From Sipunculus nudus (taxonomy: Eukaryota > Annelida > Sipuncula > Golfingiida > Sipunculidae): a stretch of DNA of 64,000 nt. This document shows, piece after piece, positions 44,766 through 55,574 of the stretch. The DNA is taken from NCBI GenBank assembly GCA_026874595.1, contig CM049322.1, positions 4,699,900 through 4,763,899 on the forward strand. The letters run 5' to 3'. The number at the start of each line of letters is the position of its first letter. Within the stretch, counting starts at the first letter, position 1. Below the pieces are notes generated by a model. It was not told the DNA's origin, searched no databases, and saw only the letters and a list, made by a program, of their open reading frames with translations. The position numbers and the translations under genes were made by a program.

Positions 44766-46823
44766 GCCAGATTAGAATTTTTGATTTGGACCGGCCCAGA
44801 TCAAAATTCTAATCTGGGCCAGACCAGTTTTAAACTGGGCCAGCCCAGATTAAAATTTTAATCAAAGCCAGTCCAGATTACAATCCTGTGGTGATGACTT
44901 CAGGATTTAAATCTGGTCTGGACTGATTTTAAACTGGGCTGGCCCAGATTAGAATTTTGATCTGGGACAGTTAAATTTACAATCCTGTGATGGACTGATT
45001 TAGAACTGGGCTGGCCCAGATTAGAATTTTGATCTGGGCTAGTCAAGATTACAATCCTGTAGTGGACTGATTTTAAACTGGGCCTACCCAGATCAGAATC
45101 CTAATCTAATCTTAGGCTAGCTTGATTTTTATCATCTTAAATAAGATAATACAGTTAACATTTATTCAAGACACACCATTTTGAAGGGCACAAAACACAT
45201 AATGAACAAGATCATTTAAAATATTTCAGTGAGGAAAATGCTAACAAACAAATGTAATGTGCTTCGTTGGTTTCATCTATTCTTCAAGAATACAAGTTCA
45301 CATCAATTACACCTAAACTAACTACCATAATTAATCACAGTTTAGAATACTGTCAGTTCTGAGACATCTACTTGAATTAACTGATCAAAATTTTCAACTT
45401 AACTGTTCTGAATATCAAAATTACATGTGTAATATTGAATATATACATGCATAATTAAATATCAGCTTTACTCATTTATAAGTGAACAAAAGTAATTTTT
45501 CAGTCTTGATGCTCATTTGGGTGACCTAACATTGGGCTAGGGAGAGGTTTGTGATACCATTACTGTAATTTTCAATAGCCGAAAATCCACAGCTGAGAAA
45601 ATGATATGATTACTGACATTTGGCAGTCTCAAAAAAGAGATGAACATGTGTGAAAATTAAATTTAGAATTTTATTTCAGAGGGTGATAAGCATGGTGGAG
45701 GTTTCACTTTAGAGTTAATAAAGTAAACAAAGCTAAACTTATAACTGATAGCTAATCTAAATTGAAGAAAGTTAAATGCTGCAATACAAATATTCTCTAC
45801 CTTCAAAAGTTAAAATGCTGAGTTGGTGAATATTTTTCCTACTGTTCTATCTTAATCCATTATGATCTTGTTAATAATTCACACAAATTAGCCAATATCA
45901 ACCTAATTTATGTACACTAGATACACATTTTTCTATTTGCTAAATTTCAGTCACCTAATTGCAATGACTTAAGTTCAGGTATCTTAACAGATGTTTCAGG
46001 GCCTTCTTTCCTTAATAATAATATGAAGTATGTTATAAGTTCTAGATCCAATGTTACAATATGTGCACATTTTTTAAGGGGTGACTGGGGGGGGGGGGGG
46101 ATCATTGACCAAAAACCCCAACTTATGATAAATAACCTTAAATAACAAATAAAATTTTGAATTTACAGGTCTTGGATCAGAAGTCAACACTGAGTAACAC
46201 GTATATTAATAATTATTTATTAATCTTGTTACAGTTTGTTGAATTAATGTACCTGTTCAGCAAGCTATACTGGAAGTTTTACCTGTAAAATACCAATGTT
46301 TAACATGAATATTTTATTATTATATTTTGGAAATTCACATAAGATGTAAAATTACAAAATTACTATGACAGGAGTCCAACCAATGATATTTTTATAGAAT
46401 ATGAAATAAATTCATAAAAATTAATTATTATGGACTTACAATGTTTTACAAATTCATTGAATTGATTAAAGCCAGTTAGGTAAATATAGTGTAACTGAAG
46501 CTAGCCTAGGAGTAGATTAGGATTCTGATCTGGGCTGGTCTAGTTTAAAATCAGTCCACCACAGGATTGTAAACTTGACCGGCCCAGATCAAAATTCTAA
46601 TCTGGGCTGGCCCAGTTTAAAATCAGGCCAGACCAGATTTGAATCCTGAAATTTTCACCACAGGATTGAAATCTGGACCGGCCCAGATCAAAATTTTAAT
46701 CTGGGATGGCCGAGTTTAAAACTGGTCTGGCCCAGATTAGAATTTTGATCTGGGCCGGTCCAAATCAAAATTTTGATCTGGGCTGGCCAAGTTTTAAATT
46801 GGGCCAGATTCTAATCTGGGCCT
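44766..46823. mobile_element. Foldback element with ~350 bp inverted arms
   Basis: Left arm about 44766-45125, right arm about 46499-46823, reverse complements of each other with scattered mismatches. Each arm is made of subrepeats of AGATCAAAATTCTAATCTGG, CAATCCTGTGGTGG and GATTTTAAACTGGGC. The 1.37 kb AT-rich core has no ORF of note. It interrupts an R1 element. Confidence 0.8.
45126..46498. other. Core of the foldback element, no gene seen
   Basis: AT-rich with one G14 run at 46087-46100. No ORF above 60 codons and no splice-like exon noticed. Confidence 0.6.
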
Positions 46824-46866
46824 CGACATATAATGTTATATAAATATATATATATATATATATATA

Positions 46867-46967
46867 CAATGAAACCTCGTTGTGTTGAACTCGGTTAAGT
46901 CGAATTCCCGCATGTGTCAAAGTAAAATCACCAGTCCCTTCGACTTCGACACAACAAGGTTTCACTG
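46867..46967. mobile_element. 101-bp pogo-like MITE
   Basis: About 23-bp inverted termini CAATGAAACCTCGTTGTGTT / AACAAGGTTTCACTG with few mismatches, flanked by TA and inserted in a TA microsatellite. Terminal motif and TA target fit the Tc1/mariner-pogo group. Confidence 0.75.
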
Positions 46968-47007
<40 letters not shown>

Positions 47008-47447
47008 AAAATTTTTTTTTGGCTGATGAAAAACCATTAAAGTTCTCATGAAAATTGGGTTTGGGGTGGGGGGTACAGACAAAAGATCCCCAGGTCAAAA
47101 ACCAACTACATTAATGATAAAGAACACAAAAAGCCACTCCCCCCCCCCCCCCATAATTCTTTTATCAACTGTTTGACTACAGTTAAAATTCTGTAAATTG
47201 TATTCATCTATTGAAATGTCTCTGCAATATATATATATGCAAATAAGACATTAAAGAGGTCTTGTCACATGCCAGACATACTAAATATACTTAAAACTAG
47301 CATTTTAATTCTCCGTTATATATATATATATATAATACTTTAATAGTACAATAAGTGCCCATATTTCATGCTTTACAGTTTGTTTAATCCTGTACAGGAG
47401 TTGGAATAAGCTTCTTGTTTGTGAGTTGTCAGTCCCCTTACGAAAAT

Positions 47448-47760
47448 GGAAAGTACTCACATATATGTGCCTTATATGCCCCTTATAAGGGCCTTATATG
47501 TCCCTTATATTTCCCATATAAGTGCTGTGTATGTGAGTTATATGTATATTGCAGCTATATGTTTAGTCAGGCATTGTTATATGTGAGTTATAAGGGAGTT
47601 GTATGTTTGTTATATGTCAGTTATAAGGGAGTTGCACATGAGGCCATTCTGTACATTTCATTTATATGTGACTTGTATGGGAGATATAAGGGAGGTGAAC
47701 ATGAAGGGGTTCTGTATATGTCAGTTATATGTCAGTTATAAGTTTATATACTGTGAGCTT
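47448..47760 (+). repeat. CATATATG / TTATAAGG short-repeat array, left
   Basis: Irregular iteration of TTATATG, CAGTTATAAGGGAG and CACATATATGTGCC motifs. One frame is open for 108 codons by composition only. Confidence 0.7.
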
Positions 47761-48519
47761 ACTGTTCTATAAGATAGGACTTAGACATTTTCCAAGGGAA
47801 CACAAATGCTGCAGAAACTTCTAAGTCCCAGCTCCATTATGGTTTTAAGAAAATGAATTATAATTGAATAATAAATACTGAAGAAGTATATTAAAATGGG
47901 TATCAAAATAACCAGCTTCCTCAGAACTTTATGTATATTAGAAAAATAATACTATAAATAATTTTTTTTTCATCTGACTTATTCATTAAGAAGTGTAAAA
48001 TATAGTAATCATGCATGCAGTAAAACATCATTTACACAAAACACAATACAAAAAAATAATCTGACTATATTTCACATTGGTTATAATTTGTGCCCTTGAT
48101 AATTACAAGAAAAAATAATTCTTTTGGAATGTAGTGTATATACAAGTACTTCAGCATCTAATTGCAATTGATAACTACTTCATAAATACAGAACAAAGGG
48201 TACTGATGTAGTGTGCCACTGACCAATTATGGGAATACATAGGCATTAACCTAATATCATATTGGTTTTAGAAACAGCTCAGCACTCACACATTTTAGCA
48301 GTAAAATATTGCCACTGAAAATCAACAGCATTGATAAAAGCAGAGGTACTTAAAAAGAATAAGTATCTGCATTCTTATTTTGACAATAACCAGCATTCTA
48401 ATCAGTAAATTTCACTAGTATATGTAACTACCCCCCCCCCCCCCAGCAGACAAGCTTGCTGTACAAGCACTCTCTGCAATGGGCCACTGACCTTACTGTA
48501 CCCTGCCCTGGAATAGTGG

Positions 48520-48527
48520 TGACGTCA
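48520..48527. promoter_or_regulatory. CRE-like site TGACGTCA
   Basis: A perfect palindromic cAMP-response element lies about 160 bp upstream of the proposed first donor, in a locally less AT-rich stretch. Function is inferred from motif and position only. Confidence 0.4.
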
Positions 48528-48589
48528 CATGAATACTGTACAGGCTGTGCACAACTAAGGCATGCAGAGTCAGTTTACATCTGTGTGAT

Positions 48590-48690
48590 AACATCCGGTA
48601 ACTGTTAAGGGAGTACACACTTTGAAGAGAAGTTCTTTGTCAAGCTGCTCAAACAGAAGGGGAATGTATAGCTGAAAAAATGTCTCATTG
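48590..48690 (+). other. Probable non-coding first exon of the small gene
   Basis: It ends in a consensus donor (ATTG|GTAAGT). It contains two very short upstream ORFs: ATGTATAGCTGA, and ATGTCTCATTG, which reads into an in-frame TGA once spliced to the exon at 49151. The 5' border is a guess; only the donor is visible. Confidence 0.3.
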
Positions 48691-49164
48691 GTAAGTAATC
48701 TTGCATTATTTAAGTTATTTTTGCATAGTAAACCAGTGATTGCATAAAGATGACTTCACCTATCTTGGTTTGCCCTGCAAAAACAGAATTTGTGTGTTTC
48801 AAGATAACATTTCCTATTTGGTGGCCCATTTTTACAAAATACCACATTTTCTACAAAAAGCTGATGCTGTTGCCCCTATATAGTGACAATGTGCATGTTC
48901 TATGCACCAACAGGAAGCTAAGAACATATTCTTTTCAGTGGTGCTATTTGCAATAGGGTGTGGAAAAATCAAGAGTCAGCAGCAGGCCCTAAAGTTACAT
49001 ATTGATTTAATTTCTGAATGTCCCCTACCTGTGAAGGGTTGATCAGTTAACCTACATAAAGCTTAATCGGCACACAAATGCTATGAGTACCACATACTAC
49101 CATTTTATTTGTTGAACCTATACATGGCTATTGACCATTTTATTATTTAGCTGAACTCTGGGTC

Positions 49165-50889
49165 ATGAAAAGAAAAGCTGCTACAAGGTAATTATGTTCC
49201 TTTCCATTTTCCAAATTGACTTGAATTTTTCTGTCTTGCTAGAGTGCCCAAAAGTTATAATATGATTAAAAATGTTTAATTATACAAGATTTATAAGTTT
49301 TTTTTTCAGGCAAAGTAAACATTAACACTGTTGATCATTGCTGAATTTACAGCCACTGTCTCAATTTTGATGAATGCTTTTTTTATAAAATTGAAGAGAG
49401 GTTTGCTGTACTCAACCAAAACATATCAACTAATCAAATATTTTTTTACTATTGGAGTCTATCACACAAAAGCTCCTAAATTAAGCTTTAATTTGGTAAT
49501 ATGCCTTTCTACATGTCATTTACATATACTGTAAACACCAATTAATTAACAATTTGACACATAACACACTATGTTTCATAACAACCCATAAACCATTCAT
49601 AACCATATGTATGAATTTAATCTGAATTTGACATCAGAAGATCAAGAACACTCTTTATAAAGGTCATGAGCACTTTAAAGGGCTTGGTCCTCTGACTTTT
49701 CTTTTCCTTTGAAGTTTTTCTGACATATTCACTTTCATTACAAAAGAAAAAGCATAATAATTTGGGAATTTGTTTCACTAAGGATCAGATGATTTCATTA
49801 GGTACTGTTTTGATTCCCAAAGAGAAATCAAATCCGGTTCAATTTACAGGTTAATCAAGAGTGGGTTTTTAGTCCACCTTGAATGATTTCTTTTTACATG
49901 TACATGTATTAGTGCCATTTCACCATAAAAGATCAAGACGTCATTTTGAACATTACTGACCACCAATATATCATTGATGTACTGTTTTAGTAATATTATT
50001 GATGTGAGGCCCTTTTTTAGTTAAATAATTTGTCTACTTAAATGTCAAAATATGCAAGACTCCATGTTCTTAATTATTTATTTCCAACAACCTTTGTTTC
50101 TATGATTTGTAATGATTTCTTTACTTTTCTTAGAACCAGTATGAAGAAATGGTGCAGAAAGTATAAGGAGAGCCCAGATATCTCCAGCCCTTGCAAGAAT
50201 TGTCTGGTAAGCATATTCAGTTTATCATATAAAGGAACATTTAAATCTTTTAGCAAATGGGAAATGTTATGAATTGTAAGGTTTTTTTTATCAAATAGCT
50301 GGAACTTACCATATTTGAAGTGCAAATTTGGTGGTTAACATTTATTGTGCATATGGGATATTAAAATAACTGCTTACATGTTAAAATTGTTTCAACTGAG
50401 TAACCTACTTTCTGAACCTATGAGCATCTTGAGGCCACAGTGTCTGTCCCGTGACCAGTATATTTAATAATCTGTATGTTTGTATATACTCTGTATAAGT
50501 GGAAAACTCTTCCTCTGTTAGTAATTGAGAAGTCCAACTGTATTAAATTATAATCCTAAATGTTAAACAGGCATATTTTCAGAACATTTAAAACCCCTAT
50601 ATAGAGAGCAGATGTACTTTCAGTGAAATAAATTCTTTTCATTTTTTGACTTGTGTGTTGCCTCCAGATAAGGTAAACTAATGTTAATGTTAAGAAAAGC
50701 AATACTAAGCATCAATGTCAAAAGATTATCTTTAAACTTATGTAATAAAATAATTATTTTTGGGCAATAATGACTATATGTGTATACTTAGACTGGTAAC
50801 ATTTGTTTTTGCAGGTCAAACAGGAGGGGACAGAAAAGGATTTAGAGTGTGGCAAGGCTGTATATTTCCTTCCAGCCTTCATTCCCTAA
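49165..50889 (+). CDS. Candidate small spliced gene, 56 codons, family unknown
   Basis: Coding parts 49165-49187, 50134-50206 and 50815-50889 join in frame (phases 2 then 0), with acceptors TTATTTAG, TTTTCTTAG and TTTTTGCAG and donors CAAG|GTAATT and CTG|GTAAGC. The start ATG lies in an exon beginning at 49151; a non-coding first exon may end at 48690 (donor ATTG|GTAAGT). The product begins MKRKAATRTSMKKWCRKYK, is strongly basic at its N-terminus and has a CxxC-type pair (SPCKNC). No known domain is recognised. AATAAA follows at 51167. It could instead be a non-coding transcript or the 5' part of a longer gene. Confidence 0.4.
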
Positions 50890-51166
50890 AATGACAACAC
50901 TCTCAAATCTGACTGAACCAGGGAGTTTTAAAAATCTTATGAAAATATTATTTTCAGTTTACAAATGTGTATATAAACATTAATTTTGGCTATTGTATTT
51001 TCTTACTTTTATGTTTCATGTGTTTGCGTCCATGTGACTGTGTGAAGTTGATGACCCCCAGTGTGACTGCAGGCCAGCATTGATTTCAAGGAATTGCACA
51101 GTGCAGGAAGCTCACCACACACACACACAAAGCTTAATTTCTATCATCTAACATAATTGCTTGTGG

Positions 51167-51172
51167 AATAAA
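51167..51172 (+). terminator. AATAAA polyadenylation signal
   Basis: Canonical hexamer about 280 bp after the stop codon of the small spliced gene. The motif is common by chance in AT-rich DNA. Confidence 0.3.
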
Positions 51173-51244
51173 GAAAAGAGTAAACACCTTTCAAAACAGA
51201 ACATACAACAGATAGTAACTGAGCTATTGACAAACAGCACAGAA

Positions 51245-51649
51245 GGTGCATACACTGGACTTGTATGTGAGTTATATGTCATTTATAAGGGACATATATG
51301 GCACTTATAAGTCCCATATATGTCACATATATGTCACATATATGGGAGTTATAAGGCACATATATGGGAGTTATAAGGCACATATATGGGACATATATGA
51401 GAGTTATAAGGGACATATATGGGATATATGGGAGTTATAGGGGACCTATATGTGGAAGCCTTATAAGTGACATATAAGGCCCATATATGTGACATATAAG
51501 GCTCCTACCTAATTTGCATATAAAATCCATATACCAGACATATATGTGACATATATGGGAGTTATAAGGTTGGATATAAGGGACATATATGGCACATATA
51601 TGTGCCTTATATGTGCCATATAACTTTCACATATATGGCACTTATAAAA
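51245..51649 (+). repeat. CATATATG / TTATAAGG short-repeat array, right
   Basis: Iteration of GGACATATATGGGAGTTATA, GGCACATATATG and similar. It contains the near-palindromic GGCACATATATGTGCC at about 51590. Confidence 0.75.
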
Positions 51650-52089
51650 ATTTTCGGTAAGGGGGCCAGCTTAACATCAGACCTCGGGTCATGAATTCTT
51701 GTTATGGTAAACATACTGACACATGGACATACACATAGTGTACTCATACACAGAACCATAACAACATGTAACATTTGAATTAGGTATATTCTGGTTAGTA
51801 AGTCAATGAGCCAAGATGCTTTTGCTGGGTAACTTTTGCTTTCAGCCAAAATAAACTAGTACGTAGTATAAGATAAAACACATATCATTGCAAATGTGTA
51901 TGTACCTATAATGACTTGAAAAAAAAAAAAAAACATTAAGCATACACTCTTCAAACAGAAATGGTACACAAATATTTAATTAATCTGTACCATACATATT
52001 TTTTCAGGAGGTTCAGGGTAGATTTTGTCCTCTTTAAGATTAAAGTAGAGGGCTTTTAACTGGGTTCTAACAGGGGGTGGCTTCGTTCT

Positions 52090-52420
52090 ACATCAGTAAC
52101 TGTATCACACCATCATGATCACTATCACTGGACCACACCAACATCATCACTGTCAGTGCATCACACCAACATCATCACTGTCAGTGCATCACACCAACAT
52201 CATCACTGTCAGTGCATCACAACTGCATCATCACTGTCACTGCATCACACCAACATCATCACTGTCACTGCATCACTACTACATCACCAGTCACTGCATC
52301 ACACCAACATCATCACTGTTACTGTAGCACACCTACATCATCACAGTCACTGTCACTTAATCATATTTATTATCACTGCATGTCATCACATATATCATCA
52401 CATCACCATTACAACCAATT
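52090..52420 (+). repeat. Detached patch of the 28-bp minisatellite
   Basis: About ten units of CACCAACATCATCACTGTCA type lie outside the two large arrays, 0.8 kb before the second duplication copy. Confidence 0.85.
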
Positions 52421-52664
52421 TCAATGCAAATAAAGGTATCCGAAATTCAAGAACATTTTAATGGATTGTTTTTTTTTCATTTTTGGGGACGTGTTTAACA
52501 AAATACAAATTTTTCACAAATTAAGGCAAAAATTGATGATCATAGATGGTCACAACAAAAGAAATATTGATTTGCAGAGGGACACATGGGACACAGGTCA
52601 AAGCACAGAGCTGAATTTCTGAGATCCAGGAAAATGGCCTAGCTATTTAGTGGTGGAAAAAAAA

Positions 52665-53225
52665 ACAATCGACCCATGGGTCATGACGCTCAGCTGACAA
52701 GCATGAGATAATGGCCTAAGTTTCACAACTGTTGTCTTATTTAGAAGAAAATGATTGCATATGCTGTTAAAATTTTGGGGAGGGGCAGGAAGATTTGTAC
52801 ACATAAAGCACATTAATTGATGGTTCAGGGCAAAATAGTGATACTAGGTATGACTGAACATTTGCTACTGGTACAAACAGTGATATTGATGTTTCTAAAA
52901 CACAGCTTCTAGTATATATAGATCACCATGACCTTATTTAAGGTTTGCAAGGATTAAAGTTATAAAGAAAAGAGATATAAAGAAATTGCTTAAGACTTTT
53001 AAAAAATCCAGGTGGCACCCCTAGTCCCAAGGAAATGATGAAACACTCATTGATCATTATGCTTGCAAAGAATCATGGTGATCAACGCATTAGTTGTTCA
53101 GATATTGGAACTTTTGTATCACATTTTTAATTATTCTTGGGGTACTTCAGAACCCGATAGCTTGGAGGATATATCCATGGGTAACACAGACCTAATTTCA
53201 AGTTTCAAAGGAGATTTTTCATTAA
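52665..53225 (+). mobile_element. R1 element, 5' part, cut by the duplication
   Basis: GACCCATGGGTCATGACGCTCAGCTGAC opens it (12-bp palindrome at its start); one unit follows and stops at the left edge of segmental copy 2. Confidence 0.75.
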
Positions 53226-53557
53226 GGAATGAAGGTACACAGGCAAGAAACCATGTTTTTAAATTGACCACGTGGTTTCTCGCAGCCATATCTTGGTATA
53301 CAACTACATCATAACACTATTTTCATCATAACTTTGGCCACATCTTAACTATAGTAACATCACTGCTGTAGTTAAGATGGCTACAGCAACGTGATAACAC
53401 GAACTTCATCACTACTACATGCATTTTATATAGACCACCTCTTCACTGCAGCAAGATAACTAACATCAGCATCATTTTCTCCTGGCACGGCCATCGGCAA
53501 GTTTGCTTACATACAACCACTGGCAATATAACTTCTTCTGTGTCAACAAAGTTTCAC

Positions 53558-53560
<3 letters not shown>

Positions 53561-53612
<52 letters not shown>

Positions 53613-53622
53613 CATATACATA
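53561..53622. repeat. TA microsatellite in segmental copy 2
   Basis: Counterpart of 38889-38941, longer and with a TTTA interruption. Confidence 0.95.
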
Positions 53623-54423
53623 TATTGTTTTCATTACATTCTGCTTCACACAAAGTAAAATGACAAAGGGTAAACACATTTATTCCACAAGTAAGGTCCA
53701 CAGCTTCCGATATAACTACAAAACACCATGCAGCAATCTGCCACAACGACTCAGTGTATATTTCCCAAAATATATTAAAGTCCACGTTGTTTTGAAAACA
53801 TTTCACAAAAACGTAATCTTTTATATCTCCGAATGAATTACTCCTTACCATTAGTTTCACGCTATACAAAGGTAGTTTGTCTGTACCACGGCTGGCCACA
53901 TTAGCAACTTGTTCTCAGAGTATCATATCAAAACCTTCATTTTCTGATACTAAAACATTTGTAAACCAGCATTGTCGTCTTCAAATCAATTTTTAATTTC
54001 TCAAAAACAAATTGCCATTTTTTCACTGTTCAAGGTCAGGGCACACTTTAATTATGTCCCAACCCCTCAACAAAATGGAGTATGAAACTAAATTTGTCTT
54101 TATTTTACAGATGATCAGTGTTTTCAATATTTTTTGTGATGAATGAAACCATGCCTTCAGCTTGCTTAGCTTCCTTCTACTTTCTTGATGTGTTTCTTTT
54201 TATTTCTTTTCTTCAGTCATTTCCTGTATTCTGTACAGATCACAGCCCTTGAATTAACCAGTTATCTGCCCTGGAAATAAAAAAAATATCCCATAATATG
54301 GCATATAATACTTGATGTACAATAATATTCAATACATTTAAAATGTCCCACACTCCACTGTGTAACGACAGAATATGATTCCACATCGTATTATTTACTG
54401 TTAATATTGTTTTCCTTCATCAA

Positions 54424-55574
54424 ACCAAGTCAACAAATTCACCACTGTAGCTTCATCACAGCAGGTCAACTACATCATCACTGTAACTTAATCACACCAA
54501 GTCAACTACGTCATCACTGTTACTTCATCACACCAAGTCAACAAAATCATCACTGTAACTTAATCACACCAAGTCAACAAAGTCATCACTGCAACTTCAT
54601 CACACCAAGCCATCAATGTCACCACTGTAACTTCATCACACCAAGTGCCCAACATCACCACTGTTACTTTATCACACCAAATCCCAAACATCACCACTGT
54701 TACTGCAAAAGATCAAATCCATAACATCACCACTGTTACTTCATCACATCAAATCCCCAAGATCACCACTGTTACTGCTAAAGATCAACTCCATAACATC
54801 ACCACTGTTACTTTATCACACCAAGTCACCAATGTCATCACTGTAACTTTATCACATCAAGTGCCCAACATCACAACTGTTACTTCATCACACCAAATCC
54901 CCGACATCACCACTGTTACTGCAAAAGATCAAATCCATAACATCACCACTGTTACTTCATCACACCAAATCCCCAACATCACCACTGTTACTGCAAAAGA
55001 TCAACTCCATAACATCACCACTGTTACTTCATCACACCAAGGCAACAACGTCATTACTGAAACTTCATCACATCAAGTCACAAATGTCACCACGGTTACT
55101 TTATCACAACAAGTCACTAACATCATCACTGTAACTTCATCACATCAAGTCACCAACATCATCACTGTAACTTCATCACTACAAGTCACTAACACCATTA
55201 CTGTAACTTCATCACATCAAGTCACCAACAACACCACTGTTACTTCATCACACCAAGTCACTAACATCAAGACTGTAACTTCATCACACCAAGTCACCAA
55301 CATTATCACTGTTACTTCATCACACCAAATCCCCAACATCATCACTGTTACTGCAAAACATCAACTCCATAATATCACCACTGTTACTTCATCACACCAT
55401 GTACCAACCATCTACGCTATTACTTCATCACACCAAGTACAAAACATCACCACTGTGACTTTATCACACCAAGTGCCCAACATCACCACTGTTACTGCAA
55501 AAGATTCACTCCATAACATCACCACTGTTACTTCATCACACCAAGTCTCAACAATCATCACTGTTAATCCATGA
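54424..55574 (+). repeat. 36-bp minisatellite array, copy 2
   Basis: About 32 units homologous to 39741-40747. One frame is open for 309 codons from 54645, with a 12-residue period rich in NITT (sequon) and TSSHQ. No signal peptide or splice context supports a mucin-like gene, and the sister array has a stop in the same frame. It is treated as non-coding. Confidence 0.9.

Larger units (their letters stand above)
47434..51664. mobile_element. Possible 4.2 kb element bounded by CCCCTTACGAAAAT inverted repeats
   Basis: CCCCTTACGAAAAT at 47434-47447 and ATTTTCGGTAAGGGG at 51650-51664 are inverse copies (one indel). Inside each border lies an array of TATATG/TTATAAGG short repeats. The small spliced gene lies between. 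It may be a DNA element with subterminal arrays, or two separate insertions of one small element. No target duplication is evident. Confidence 0.4.

Noticed and set aside
47415-47741. 108-codon frame rich in Tyr and Cys
   Set aside because: Composition of the TATATG/TTATAAGG array; similar frames occur in the right-hand array without similarity of a protein kind.
49331-49534. 68-codon plus-strand frame inside the intron of the small gene
   Set aside because: AT-rich composition, no splice or domain evidence.
38322-53000. A NACHT P-loop exon for the lectin receptor
   Set aside because: No GxxGxGK(S/T) stretch with splice borders was noticed on the plus strand; it must lie further away or be lost.
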